Source of the DNA: Pythium myriotylum
Taxonomy: Eukaryota > Oomycota > Peronosporomycetes > Pythiales > Pythiaceae
Length of the DNA stretch: 64,000 nt
NCBI GenBank assembly: GCA_023091665.1
Contig: JALJCQ010000003.1
Coordinates: forward strand, 1 to 64,000
Reading direction: 5' to 3'
Notes under the pieces: generated by a model
The model's input: the letters and a program-made list of their open reading frames with translations, nothing else
Databases searched by the model: none
Told to the model about the DNA's origin: nothing
Shown here: positions 38,024-49,822 of the stretch, in pieces
How the letters are laid out: each line of letters starts with the position of its first letter
How positions within the stretch are numbered: the stretch's first letter is position 1
Translations under genes and position numbers: made by a program

Positions 38024-40253
38024 ATGGCGCGCGGCGCGACGGCGCAGAAGGCGAGAAGCCTCACGCATCTGCAGTCGCTCAACGTCATTCGGAACATGTG
38101 CGAGATGGCGTCGGAGGCACCAGAGAGAGAGAGGGAGAGCGGGGGGGTCTGACGAGGGGAGCGACGGCGTAGGATCCGCGTGTCCGTGTCGGAAATCTGC
38201 TACTTGAGGAGTGAGTGGCGGTGGGAGGAGATCGCGAGGGGTCGGCAGGGCGATTGATTATGACTGTGTGGGTATGAAGATCTGTTCCCGGAGCAGCTCT
38301 TCAAGGAGAGGGTGGGTGTGGGGATCGGAGGAAGAGTGAACGATCGATGAACGGGTGGTTATGGCGACAGGTCTACGCCGATATGCACGTCGAGTGCCTT
38401 GCGCCGACAGAGGATATGGGGACGAAAGATGCGGACGACGCCTTGTTGATTACAAAGTGGCTCGAAGATGGGGGTGAGCTTTGCTATTCCCCGGAAATTG
38501 TGGTTGTTTCTTTAATGGATGCATGCAGTTTTCGAGGCGCTCAGCAAGAAGTACCTTGAGTCAGTTTCGCTTTGCGTCTATTCACTTTCAGCCAGCTGCA
38601 AGCCAGGCCGACTCCTTGAGAGGTATGTTGCTGTTCTGATGCAAAGTTGACTGCCCCTTCTAGCCCTCGTTCATCTAATGATCATGATGCACCGAGCAGC
38701 TACACCTACAACGTCAAGCACGCAGCAAACGGATCAACCGAGCTGTTTACATCTTTCACGGGCAAGAAAGCACTCATTTGCACCCCAGAAAATGTCAAGC
38801 TACAAACTATTCAACTCATTCGTTCGCTTGTGAGCATCACAAATAATCTGGACCCACTTCCGCGAAATCGGCTTGTCACAATGAAGATTTTCTTCAATGG
38901 TATGTTCTTCCATCATCAGCGACGAATCACGCAACTCTTTGATGTTTGGTCGCAGAGACGTGCCCACCGAATTGGCAACCTCAGCATTTCCAGATGATGT
39001 CAGATGAGTATCCTGATCACGACAAGTCCACCTCGCTGAAACTTGCAGTGGTAATGCTTTTTCTGGTACACCACATCCACAGCCTGCTGACGCTCGTGCT
39101 CAGGGACAAGTCTCAACACCACACCATCTTGTCACGGTTGAAATCGAGACTGCCGAAGAGAGTATCGAGTCTCTCTCTCAAGCAAGCTCCAAATCCAGTG
39201 CATCCCAAAGCGCAGAACAACATGACGATGAGTCAGACGTGACATCCTACGAGGATGAGACTCCGCCGCATGACTTCGAAAACGAGAATAACAACGCAAA
39301 CTTAGTTGAGGACAGCGATCATGAAGAGAGTATCGCACACGACGTAGCGACTTCACTCGAGATAGCAAGAATCGACTTCGTGTCGTTCATCGTCCTTGGT
39401 GACCTAGTCGACAAGCTGAGGTATAGACTTCGTCCTTACTTATGACGGAGTGACGATTGATAATTTGCGCATGACTATAGTATTGAGAAACGTTTTCCGT
39501 CGTGCCCGCCTACTCAACTCGCAGCGTGGATCAAAGAGGTTATCCGCTTCTCACCTGGGGGATAGTACTAGGGTCGAAGTTCTAAGTTTCTTGTGGTCGT
39601 CAGGCTGAAGTTGGCGGCCTCCTTCGAGAGAACAAGACAAGGAATCAGTTTGAAGTCGCCGTTCATGACACTGACCTGTTTAATCGTGAGTTTGATCCTC
39701 AAAGCCACGGCAATGGACTGAACGAGCACCTTGTTATTTCTAAGGAGCAATCAACGCGACTCACGGAAAGCTGAAGCGCCAGATATCTATAGCTACGCTT
39801 TCGAAAGAAGTATCAATTACAACGTGCCTCGGTGAGGCCATGCTGCTTCGAATGGAGCAAGAAAAGCTAGTTCGACGTTCGACTGGCGATACCTTTGAGA
39901 TTCTCTTCTCTGGTATGTGTCTACCTCGCTATTATACAATCTCTTTCATTTACACCATTTGACCGCCGCCTAATTGCATCAACAAAGAATGTAACAGGGA
40001 TCTGGTACGGAAGGCTATCCGTGAGGCAAAGGAGAAACATCACGAGAAGGAAAGCCGTGCAAAGCCTGGATTGGAGAAGGACGTGTACGATTTCGAACCC
40101 GACATCCCGTTACCGCAGCGAAGTCGAAACGCAAGACACAAACGACACGCGGCTCAACAAGAGCAAGTACTTGCAGGAAAGAGTCGCTTTCGACTACTGG
40201 TAGCAGAGCAGCGACAAGTGGGGTTCCGATTGTCCAAGTCAGGCGGGCATTGA
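38024..40253 (+). CDS. HORMA-domain meiotic chromosome-axis protein, HOP1/HORMAD-like (about 520 aa, 12 exons)
   Basis: Reconstructed exons: 38024-38097, 38173-38210, 38280-38311, 38371-38473, 38529-38622, 38664-38899, 38956-39050, 39104-39420, 39481-39538, 39604-39685, 39745-39912, 39988-40253. All join in frame with GT-AG introns of 41-75 nt. The HORMA signature is continuous across them: IRVSVSEICYLRNLFPEQLF, YADMHVECLAP, KWLEDGVFEALSKKYLESV, SYTYNV, KLQTIQLIRSLVSITNNLDPLP, TCPPNWQPQHFQ, LAVGQVSTPHHLVTVEIET. An acidic Ser/Glu/Asp region follows, then a helical segment and a basic C-terminus. HOP1/HORMAD proteins organise meiotic axes and recombination. Exons 1-8 are convincing; the exon 9 donor (GTTATC) is weak and the second half needs transcript support. 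Confidence 0.78.
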
Positions 40254-40506
40254 AGAAGAGAAAGTTGGCAATTCAGCGTATCAGTTAGGAACTTAACGAA
40301 CCGTCTATCGGTTAGAAAGGTGTTTCCGCTCGTAGAACGATGCCACGTACAGACGCAGTTGGGTCAAGAAGGGCTTGCTTCATATCTCGTGTCACGCCAG
40401 AAACTTGTGGGCAGCTCCAGCCCGAACGTTCTATTGTCCGCTCTCTCTCCCAGGCATCCAGGCGCGCACCGTCCACCAGCTCGAGGGGTCGTCTCGCATC
40501 CGCGCC

Positions 40507-42586
40507 ATGGCCGTCAAATTCTGGTTGTACTCGAGCGTGAGCCTACTCGCGTGCGCCGGGCTGCTCTGGTACACCTACCTGACGCGAATGCAGTTCTACC
40601 CGGCGGTCATCTACCTCGTCACGTCCAAGATCAGCGTTCTCATCCTCGGCAATGCAGGACTCGTCGTCACCATTCTCTTCGCGCGCATGGTCAAGTCGGT
40701 CTTCCTCGGGACGTTACGAGACGCCGAAGTGGAGGTGCGTTTCGTCGCTCAATGTCGCCAACCGAGACTGAGAACCGACTTAAATGGGCTGCGATTTTGT
40801 CACAGATTCTACATGAAAATGTGCGCTATGCGATCACCGAGACGTGCCTCGCGTTGACGATTTTCCGCGACGAGATCAACTTCCAGGTCGTCGTTCTCTT
40901 CACATCGCTCATATTCCTGAAGGTCTTCCACTGGTTGTCGCAGTCGCGCATCGAATTTGTGAGTAGCTACACAAACGTCGAGGTCAAGAGGTAAAGAGCT
41001 AACTGCGATTGTCCGTGGTTTCAGATCGAACAGACCGACGTTGTGACGCGAATGACTCATATGCGACTAATTTCGCTGATGGGCCTCCTCGCGACAGTGG
41101 ACCTCGCGTTCGTCGTAGTGTGCGGGATCAAAGTGATGGAAATGGGTCCGACGGTGTTCATCCTCTTCGGCTTCGAGTTCTTGATCCTGTTTATCACGCT
41201 CGTCGCAATTTTCCTGCGCTACGTGCTCTACGTGATTGATGCTCGCATGGATGGCAACTGGGCCAACAAGTTCACCTACCTCTTCTACCTCGAACTCGTG
41301 TCGGAGATTTTCAAGCTCGTCATCTACCTAGTAAGCAGTGCAGCATCGTCATACTGGGATTTCAATCGTGGCTGACTCAGTCTAAAATGTGTGCAGGTGT
41401 TCTTTATGCTTATCTTCACATATTACGGCATGCCACTTCACATTGTGCGAGACCTGTGGATGTCGATCAAGAACCTTCAGCGCCGTATCGCGTCTTACTT
41501 CCGCTACCGCAAGATCACAGCGAATCTCAACGAGCGCTTCCCAAACCCGACAGAGGAAGAGCTCCAAGGCACGGACCGTACATGCATCATTTGCCGAGAA
41601 GAGATGAACGCAGCAACCTGCAAGAAGCTCCCGTGCTCGCACATATTCCACATCGACTGCCTCAAGATGTGGGTGCAACGTCAACAGGTAAGCAATGCAA
41701 ACCGCGCACTCCAAGTGAGTCTAGAAACCAATTGTGATTTGTACTTCAGACGTGCCCGACATGTCGTTCGACAATTCCAACGGGTGTTCGCCCGCCAGTC
41801 GTGCCCGAAGCACCAGCAGACAATGCCGCTCAGCCTCAGCAGCCCGCAGCACCAGTTGCCGCTCCGCATCCTGCCCCAGCACAAGGTGCTGCAGCTCAAG
41901 TCCCTGCCGTGGCTCCTCCTCATGTGCCTGGGGCCACTCCTGCTGCCGTTCCTGCTCACCCAGCCGCTCCAGCTCATGCACCACATTTCGCTCCTGGCTT
42001 CCCAATGCCATTCGGATCTCCATTAATGTTCCCTCCAGGCATGGGCGCGCCGTTTGGGTTTGGATTCCCACCAGGTTATGGAGCAATGCCTCCGTTCGGG
42101 TTCCAACCTCCTGGCCAACCTAGCCCAGCAGTTGATCCTGCAGCGATCCAGAGACAGATTGAATTGCTACACGCCCAATTAGCAGTTCTTCAAGCCGCGA
42201 CGCAGGCCTACGGTATGCCTCAGCCGCCGGCTGCAGCCGCACCGGGTACAGTTCCTACCCCTGTCTACGCTCCTCCTCAGCCAGCTCCAACAGTCACGCC
42301 GCCGGCGCCAGTATCCAGCCCTGCGGTTGCAGCTCCCCCTTCAGCATCGACTGCTGCGCCAACACCACCAACCGCTCCTACTCCAGCACCCGCGAGTGAG
42401 GATCTGGAAGACAAAGCGCCCGTCCCCTCGATGGCCCAGACGGAGACGCGCCAAGAGCCAGTCGAAGTTGAGATTCCTCGCGTGCTGACAGAAGCCGAGC
42501 GACGACGAGAAGAGCTGCGCCAGCGTTACGCTCGCATCTACAGCAGCCAGAACAGCGCAAGCGAGGAACGCAAGCAGGAGGACTAA
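40507..42586 (+). CDS. HRD1/synoviolin-like ER E3 ubiquitin ligase (604 aa, 5 exons)
   Basis: Exons 40507-40734, 40806-40958, 41025-41330, 41397-41687, 41750-42586; all four introns are in phase 0, 62-71 nt, with GTGCGT, GTGAGT or GTAAGC donors. Residues 1-260 hold about six membrane segments with the HRD1-type stretches YAITETCLALTIFRDE, FTSLIFLKVFHWLSQSRIEF and VFGFEF-like LFGFEFLILF. The RING-H2 finger at about 291-331 reads CIICREEM, CSHIFHIDC, CPTC. The cytosolic tail is Pro/Ala-rich, as in other HRD1 proteins. HRD1 ubiquitinates misfolded proteins retro-translocated from the ER (ERAD). Ends with a charged helix (EAERRREELRQRYARIY). Confidence 0.93.
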
Positions 42587-43298
42587 GCACGTGTCAATAC
42601 TACTACTACTACTACTACTTCAATCGTTCGATGACCCCTCAGAGAGACTGACGTCCCGATACTTTCAACACGAAAAAGAATTCGATAGTACTTCAGTTAG
42701 AGCTAATAAACTGTGGATCATCGGGGTGCTTCTACGACCTAGTAGCGCTCAGTATGAGTAGGAGTACATTGGTGTGGTCATCACCTCGTGACCGATCAAC
42801 GAAAATGAATCCTCATCGCGCTAGCAACAAACACAGGAAATCAAGAAGTCTGTCGACATGCTGATTCTCTCGATGCGAGGGCCGCGATAACCGCAGTCTG
42901 ACACCGACAGTGCCCAGCGCGTCCAGTGAGCCGCGGGACTGTATCGTCGGGCTGATGGACCCAACATCCACGCGGACCGCCTGCTTTCGCCGCCGTGATT
43001 CGAAAATCGGAAGACCCGTCGCGGCACGGAGGAAGAGCCGCGCGAGTGGCAAATGGGGCAGACACACTAGTAGAGACCAAGCGACGCGAAACCAACAATG
43101 AGCGACAAGTGAGCTGGAGCTCCTCACGAGCTCCAGCTCACTAAAACGACTGGAGGGAGATCTGCCTCTTTTCATTGGGTGATAATCGTATACATGCGTT
43201 CCATTCGCTATAATTCCACCAATCATAATAGCCCTAAACTACCGTACTCCACACGGCGTAGCTCTTGGTCAGTAGTATTCACCAGCGTGTACCCATGG
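42587..43298. other. Tail-to-tail intergenic region with TAC microsatellite
   Basis: (TAC)n at about 42598-42619 just after the HRD1 stop. An inverted repeat built on gagctcctcacgagctccagctcact occurs in parts near 43110-43142. No gene recognised. Confidence 0.55.
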
Positions 43299-46200
43299 TC
43301 AAAAGCCTCGTTCTTTCCCTTTCTTCTTGCCCTTCTTGCCCTGCCCTTTGTCGCGGTAGAAGCGCATGAACGCCGCCGTGTGCTCGAGCTCCTCGCGCAG
43401 CGCCTCGTAGTTGCCGCGGAAGCTCTCGAAGTCGCCCACGTCGCTCGCCGCGACCTCGTGCAGCAGCTTGGCCACGCGCACTTGCACGCGTCGCGCGCAC
43501 ACAAACTCGGCCGCGCGCGCTGCAAAGTCGAGAAACTCGACCAGCGCGCCGCGGTTGCGGCCGTCCATCGCGGCCGAGAGATTGGGCGCGATGTGTACAG
43601 TCGAGAGCTCCAGGAAGCCGTCGAGCATCTCGACCACGGCCGCCTTGTTGTGCAGGTAGAGCTCGTTCATCTGCTTGGTGTCCACAGGCGGCAGTTTGTC
43701 CATCTCTTCTTCGGTCGGGAAGAGCCGCTCGCAGCGTATCGCCGGTGGTAGCGGATGTCCATAGACGTCGAAGCCCTCGCCGGGGAGCTCGAGGGGACAC
43801 ATGGTCGTCGTGTCGAGCAAGAGTGCGTCGTCGCCGTCGTCTTCCTGCTCGCCGTCCTCGGCAATGCTGCCGCGAAGCGACTCGAGGTGCTTCTTGGCGC
43901 GGTTGGCGCGGCGGTCACGCTGGTGGTGCTCTCGTCGCTGGGTCTCTTCTCGCTTGAGCTCCAAGTGTAGCTTCTGGAAATGGCCGCCGATGCCGTCAAT
44001 GTCGTCGGCGCTTTCCGAGCCGGCGAGGTGCGACCCGACCTCCTGCTCGTGCTGCTGCGCGAGTTTGGTGACGTGCTTGAAGCGATCGCGGAAGTGCGTG
44101 GCCACGGGCGAGAGACCAACCCGCGCTTGGGCCTCCGCCACCAGAGCCGCCTGTGCAGTCTTCTCCTTGAACCGGATCACGTCCTGCATCTGCTGATCCT
44201 GTTGCGCAAAGAGCGTCAAAAGCCGGCTCTGACTGTCGTTGCTGACCAGCTGCGGCGCAGACGCCGACGCTGCGAGCGACGGAGACGGAGACGGCGGCGT
44301 AATGATGGGGCTGACGATTCGTTGTCGCTCGCGAGTGTCGCCTGGCATCAAATGATCCGATGCCTTTGAAGCTGTCGGTACGCCGTGGTGGCGCTGGGCT
44401 TGCGCATGGACTTTTGCTGCCGCTTGTGCTGCGCAAGCCTGTTCTTTCTCGTCATGAAGCGTATCCATGACCTGGTGGATCTGGCAACAGAGGTTGTAGC
44501 GGAGGCTCGACGATTGGCATAGCGAACACACGCCATCGTTCGCAGTTATGACGTCTCGCTTAGGCTCCGCGCTGCCTCCACGAGACGAGCTCGTACTCTG
44601 CGATCTCGCCGACGACGTAGCAGCAGACGGCGGTCGACTCTCGTACACTTGGTCGTCCTCGCCTTGCTCTCCTGCTTCGAAACCGACGGTCTTCTCACCG
44701 ATGAGCGTGTCAGCCTTGCTGCTCAAGTGCTGCGGCAGCTGTGAGAGTCGCCGCTCTTGGCTCGCAAAGTACTGCGCGTCACAATCACGTGTGGTCTCCT
44801 CTAGTTGGGCTCTCAACTGGCCCACAAAGGCTGCACCGCCGTATTGCTTTGTCTGCCCAGCGCGCATGCGACGCGACTGCTTGAGTTGAGTCTTAGCGCG
44901 CAGCAAAAGCTTCTCCATTTGCTGCTGCGCGAGCGAGAGTCCAGCACTGCCGTTGCTCGAGTCGAGTAGTCGAAGGCGCCAGGCGCCACGTCGCTCGACC
45001 ACGTATTCACCGAGCTTAATCTCCTTGAGTGCTGTAGCGGGCGGCAGCTGTCGTAGCACAGCCACGCCGGCGTCCGAGTCCGCGCCGAGATAGAACCAGT
45101 CCTGCTCCAAGTAGATCTCGTCCGTGTTGTATACGAAGTTCTGTAAAGAGAGACAGAGTCTCAGCATTAAAAAGGAGGCCGGGAGTAAGGGAAAACGTAC
45201 ATCGTTCGGCCGCCGCCGCCGCTGCACGGCCGAGCGGATGATCCACTTGCCGAGCATCTTGGACGATTTGTTGCGCACGCGTGACTGGATCTCGTCCACT
45301 TGCGCGTCCACGTCGTCGCGGTTCTGCAGCCACACAATAGTTCAACTCCTCTCCCCATCCACACGTGGCGCATCGAGCTTACCTTGGGCAGGTACGCTCG
45401 TACTGGCACCGGATGGCCCACGACCAGCGGCACCTGTGCATCGTTTCGGATGCTCTCGTCATCGGCCAGCGCGAGCGCCTTGAGCTGCGGGGCCTCGCGC
45501 ACCTTGGCGCCTAGCACGCCGCCTTGCTCCCATGTCGTCTCGCCGGGTCCGACGCTCAGCTGGAGCCACACCGAGTCGCCGTAGCGGATCGAACTCGCAC
45601 TGCGCACGTCCGTGAGATCGATGAGCGTGAAGACGGCGCGGTGGCGACCGCTCTTGAGCTGCATCTTCTCGAGTGCCTGCACGCCAACAGCGCCGTCCGG
45701 TGCGCTCACCATCATGAGGTGCCCGTTGAATAGCTCGATCGCGACGCTGCAACCGAAGTAAAGCTTGCCGCGCTGCGAGTTGAAGTCGTTGCGCAGCCTC
45801 TCGGCGTCCGACAGCGTTGTCATTGCGCTGGTGGATTGGATCACCACGATCGGAACTGCGGCGACTGTCGCAACTGGAGATAGCACCGGGGCTGACGCCG
45901 AGGTGCCCAGCGCCTGGATTCGCTTGATCACGTCGCTGCCATTAAACTTTTTGCCGCTGTTGTTGTTAGTCGGAGACGGCAGTCCAACAGACACAGTACT
46001 GGCTTTTTTCGCGAGCGAGCTCGGAGCAGCTAGCTCCGGTAGCGTCTTCGTGACTTGAGAGTTTCGGTGGTCGACCGACGCGCGTCCGTCGCTCGTCGGA
46101 TGCAGCGCGTCGCCGCTGAGCACGGGCACATCGTGCTCATCGTCATCCGCGTCGTCCTCGTCGCCTTCGTCTACGTTCGACGGCTTGCGGTACTTGTCGA

Positions 46201-46384
46201 CGGGCGTCGATCGCTGCTGGACCGTCTCGCTACAAAGTCAATCGGTCAGCTCGAGATGCAACTGTGTGAAATGGGTTGGCAGGGGGGCCCACACGTATTG
46301 CCAGACGTTCGAGGTGCGACCGAAGGCGCGCGGACGCTTGATCGACGCCAGCGCCGGCGCCAAGTCCGCCGATGGCTGTGGCAT
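43299..46384 (-). CDS. Conserved-looking hypothetical protein (965 aa, 4 exons)
   Basis: Exons 46384-46295, 46225-45383, 45323-45201, 45140-43299, in frame, with 59-69-nt introns (donors GTGTGG, GTAAGC, GTACGT). Exon 1/2 joining is the least certain, since acceptors at 46230 and 46226 differ in phase. Residues about 110-420 are beta-rich with repeated YGDSVWLQL or NFVYNTDEIYLEQDWFYLG motifs, reminiscent of MIR or beta-trefoil repeats. Then low-complexity Ser-rich and long charged helical segments (about 590-700), and a helical C-terminal domain ending in a Lys/Gly tail (KGKKKGKERGF). A CxxC...CC pattern (VCSLCQ, NLCCQIH) lies near 565. I do not recognise the family; a cytoskeletal or flagellar role is possible but unsupported. 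Confidence 0.72.
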
Positions 46385-46720
46385 CGCGAATCGCGACGAG
46401 ACTAATAGACCGCGTATAAAAAGATGCCGACATCGTCACCATTGGGAGAGATGACCTCTGGCTTTCGTACCGAAAAAGGGGAGGGCTGACGTCGTGGTCA
46501 CCACACCCAGTGTAATGCAGGACTTTCCCACCTTGGAGCTACTCAGCAGACCTGTCTCAGCACTTCGCTGGCTCGCATGAGCTCGTGACGATCGTCCACA
46601 GTGCCTCTCTGCTTCAAAGATGCCGACCACCGAGCCTGCCGCCTCGTGGGAGACGGTTTTAGCGGAGACCCGACCTTCCTTCGAGATCTTCCTCGTCCAG
46701 CCAAGGCAACTTGCCTCGCG
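46385..46720. other. Divergent promoter region
   Basis: About 340 bp between the two divergent genes. No motif of note apart from an ATG-rich stretch at 46619-46640 not in frame with the methyltransferase. Confidence 0.5.
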
Positions 46721-47944
46721 ATGGATCCTCCACCAACGTCGACGCTGCACTCGCTGGCCTCGCATTTCAACGAACTCGACGTCTCGCTGCTGCGGCTGCG
46801 TCTTCGCTTCGGCGTGCCGCGCGTGCTGCAGCCCGACGTGCCTTTTGAGATCGACGTGGACCTCGTGGACGAGACGGCTCAGTCACCGCGCGACTTGTGG
46901 TCTGCTTCGGACGCTCTCAAGCTCTCCGTCGAGTTCTTCCGCGATGTTCCAGGGCTCACGCTGCAACAGCGAGTGACAAGATCGTCGCAGCCGCTGCGCT
47001 GGAAGATCCGCTGCGTCGTCACGACCTCGGAGACACTGTCGAGTCCCACGCAGCACCGACTCCGCGTCTCGTGTCGTTCAAATTGCGAGCAGAGTGGTGA
47101 CGTCACATTGACGCCGTCGCACACGGCACTGCAGTCGTTCTGCGCCGGCTCGCAGTGGCACTGGATCCGCGTCAGTCACGCTGCGCTGATCCTGCCCGTG
47201 GTCTCGAGCGAGACCTGCGTCGCCACCGCACCCGAACCGATCGAAATATCCGAGACTGCCAACTCGCGTTGCCTGCGCACGTTTGCGCTGCCAGGCAGCG
47301 CTGTTTACGAACGGATTTACCATATCAGTCCTGTGATCGACGTCGAAGAGGACTATGGCCACGCGATGGGCTCGCACATCTGGGACGCGTCCATTTGGCT
47401 CAGCTTCGCGCTGGTGGCTGGAGGCTTTTTGCCTGTGCAAGCCCGGCAGAGAGTCTTGGAGATCGGCTCTGGCTGTGGACTCTTCGCCTGTGTGCTGGCT
47501 CTGACGACGACACAGGACGCCAGTATCGTGCTCACGGAGAAACCCGACGCGTTGCAACTGCTGGAGGACAATCTCTGCCGGAACCAGGTCAAAGAAAGCA
47601 AGATCGTGCACGTTGATGTCCACAAACTGCTCTGGGGCGAGCCGTCAAGCGACGTGCGCGGAACCTTTGACCTCGTCTTCGCCTCGGACGTGTTGTACCA
47701 CTGGGCCTCGCACGAAGCGCTTTTGGCCTCGCTTGACGAGCTCTGCAGTGCGTCTGCTCACGTTCTGATCGCCCACAAGCACCGCAGCGAGTCGACGTCC
47801 GAGCGACTGGAGAGCGTAGTGGCCACGTGCGTGGACGCCAAGTGCACGTCCTCGGCCGATGGCTGTGCGTGGTCAAAGTGGAACGTACAGAGGCTCGTCC
47901 GCTTGACGAGCACGATCGACTTGCTTCTGCTAACACGACGCTAG
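46721..47944 (+). CDS. METTL21-type lysine methyltransferase-like protein (407 aa)
   Basis: Start set at the ATG of MDPPPTSTLHSLASHF; the frame extends upstream but without a better ATG. The N-terminal ~210 residues are unrecognised. From about 210: GSHIWDASIWLSFAL, SAM-binding VLEIGSGCGLFACVLAL (about 243-259), VLTEKPDALQLLEDNL, and FDLVFASDVLYHW (the D-x-x-Y motif of the family). This is the Methyltransferase_16/METTL21 arrangement, whose members methylate lysines on chaperones, elongation factors and similar proteins. Target unknown. Intron-less. Confidence 0.85.
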   Translation: MDPPPTSTLHSLASHFNELDVSLLRLRLRFGVPRVLQPDVPFEIDVDLVDETAQSPRDLWSASDALKLSVEFFRDVPGLTLQQRVTRSSQPLRWKIRCVVTTSETLSSPTQHRLRVSCRSNCEQSGDVTLTPSHTALQSFCAGSQWHWIRVSHAALILPVVSSETCVATAPEPIEISETANSRCLRTFALPGSAVYERIYHISPVIDVEEDYGHAMGSHIWDASIWLSFALVAGGFLPVQARQRVLEIGSGCGLFACVLALTTTQDASIVLTEKPDALQLLEDNLCRNQVKESKIVHVDVHKLLWGEPSSDVRGTFDLVFASDVLYHWASHEALLASLDELCSASAHVLIAHKHRSESTSERLESVVATCVDAKCTSSADGCAWSKWNVQRLVRLTSTIDLLLLTRR

Positions 47945-48022
47945 ACTGTCACGAGACACTCAAGATGTATATTCTTGCGAAGAGGGGAAAAGAACACGCA
48001 AACCAGATCAAGTCATGACGGC

Positions 48023-49462
48023 TTAACCGTCCACTTTGACTTCGCACTTGTCGCGCAGGTCCACGACGAGACTCGCAGCCTTGAGTCGGCACTCGGTGAG
48101 TATCTGCGAGACGTCCGACTTGCGCGGCGGCTCCGAGTACACATCGAGCACGTATCTAATCAATACCACAGATACACACAGATGAGAATCTACAGTCTGG
48201 GCCCTTCCTCCGGAAAGAGAAAAAAAAGATTCGACTCACCTAGCGATGACGGGAAGCTTGGGGTTGATGCCGTGGAGCTCGGCGAAGAGACACCAGACCA
48301 TGGGCGTCACGGCGCGGTAGTGCTTGGTGATCTCGAGCCCTTCGCGGATCGTGTCGTGGCGGCCGGGGATCTTGCCGTCGGCCTTGTCCTCCCAGTCGTC
48401 CTCGAGCAGCGACTCGTTCGTGATGGGGCCGGGCAGCGGGCCGTTGCGCGCCGCAAAGTCGACCCACTTGTTCATCCACTGCGCGTCCACGTGGATCCAG
48501 CACTCGCGGCGCTTGAGCTTGGTCCCGTCGTACTTGAGCACGAGTGCGAGTTCCATCTTGCGGCGCTTCTCGAGGTCCTCGACGTACTGCGGCATGCTGC
48601 GCGAGTTCTTCTTGAGCAGCGCCGCCTTGGCCGCGCGGGCCTTGGCGAGCTCGGCCGGATCGGGCAGCAGGAACACGAGCTGCCGCGGCTCGCCGCTGAG
48701 CCCGCCGAGCATCGTTGTGATCTCGCTCAGCGGCAGCTTGGAGACGTCTTCGCCGTTGATCTCGATGAGCGTCGAGCCGGGCAGCACGCCGCCGTTCAAC
48801 TCGACGGGGCCCTTGACGCCGTCGGGCAGCGGCACAAAGCCGACGACCAGCGCTCGGTCGGTGGCTGTGCCGTCGAGATTGAGTCCGAGCGGCCCGGGCG
48901 GCACGTCGACGGCGACGAGGCGGCTCTCGAGCGCCACGGCAGCCTGGTTGTCGACCGGCGCGGCCGACTTGGGCGAGGACGCGCCCGAGAGCGACGGGTC
49001 GGCGACCGAGCGCGGCGAGCGCAAGTCCTTGGCCGACCAGCTCTTGGTGCCGGCGCTGCTGGGCGGCGAGAGCGAGCGCACGCCGAGCGCCGCGTCGACC
49101 TCGCTCTCGTCGATCTCGTGGAACGAGCTGCTCAGCGGCGAGCTCTGCGTCGCGGGCACGGGAGGCACTGCAGCGTCGGCGTCGACGCGGAAGCGCAGCA
49201 CGCGCTGCAGGTGTCCTGTCTCTCGCAGCACTTGTCCGATCTCGGCGAAGCTCAGTTGCCACTCTTCAAAGTCGTACTCGTTGACGCCGATGAGCTGCGC
49301 GCCCTTGGGCACGCGGCCGTCTTTCTCGACGTCGCCGCGGTCGCCGGCGGCTGAGACGGGCGCGAAGCCGTCGAGCAGCGCCGGGCGCGAAGCGTCGTCG
49401 CCGTTGAGCAGGATGCCGAGCGGCCCCGGCGCCACCGAGACCTCGAGGATCGTCGTCGCCAT
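48023..49462 (-). CDS. PDZ-PDZ-DUSP domain protein (451 aa, 2 exons)
   Basis: Exons 49462-48240 and 48155-48023 with an 84-nt GTGAGT...ATTAG intron; exon 2 restores RYVLDVYSEPPRKSD after PVIAR. Start set at MATTILEVSVAPGPLG. PDZ-like domains lie at about 5-100 (PGPLGILLNGDD, GAQLIGVNEYDF) and 185-285 (PGPLGLNLDGTA, GSTLIEINGEDV), with a Ser-rich linker between. A DUSP-like domain is at about 320-415 (WMNKWVDFAARNGPLPGPITN, VWCLFAELHG). DUSP domains normally occur in ubiquitin-specific proteases; here no protease domain follows. Scaffold function inferred. Upstream in-frame ATG (MGQPHLSL) is possible. Confidence 0.75.
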
Positions 49463-49822
49463 CCTGATTTCTCTCTCCCGAATGACGGAGCTCTTGAGGA
49501 GCGCATTTGGCACTCCCCGGTTTAGTGACAGATGGGGTTGACCCATGCTTTTTCGCAAAACCAGGTGGTTGGACAGGCCAGCCCTACTGGAACTCTGAAG
49601 GAGCGCATTTTCAGCCAATGGGAAGACTGTTAAACGCTATTCTAACCAATTAGAAGAGACGCGTAGCTGCTCACCGGGTCCAGAAAAGTGAGAAAGGCAA
49701 CAGCTTTCAGCACGGCGCGCGACTTTGGGGGCTTGACGTTTGTTTTCTTTTTAATCCACAGCACTGGACACCGAGCGCGCTCTTGCTTTCCTTTCTTGTC
49801 GTTCTTGTCTTTCGCTAGTCGC

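Noticed and set aside
38024..38152. Short single-exon protein starting MARGATAQKARSL
   Set aside because: The frame's end is intronic; the segment is exon 1 of the HORMA gene, ending at a GTGCGA donor at 38098.
47975..49354. 459-aa plus-strand frame
   Set aside because: Antisense of the PDZ-DUSP gene; no motif and a composition typical of GC-rich shadow frames.
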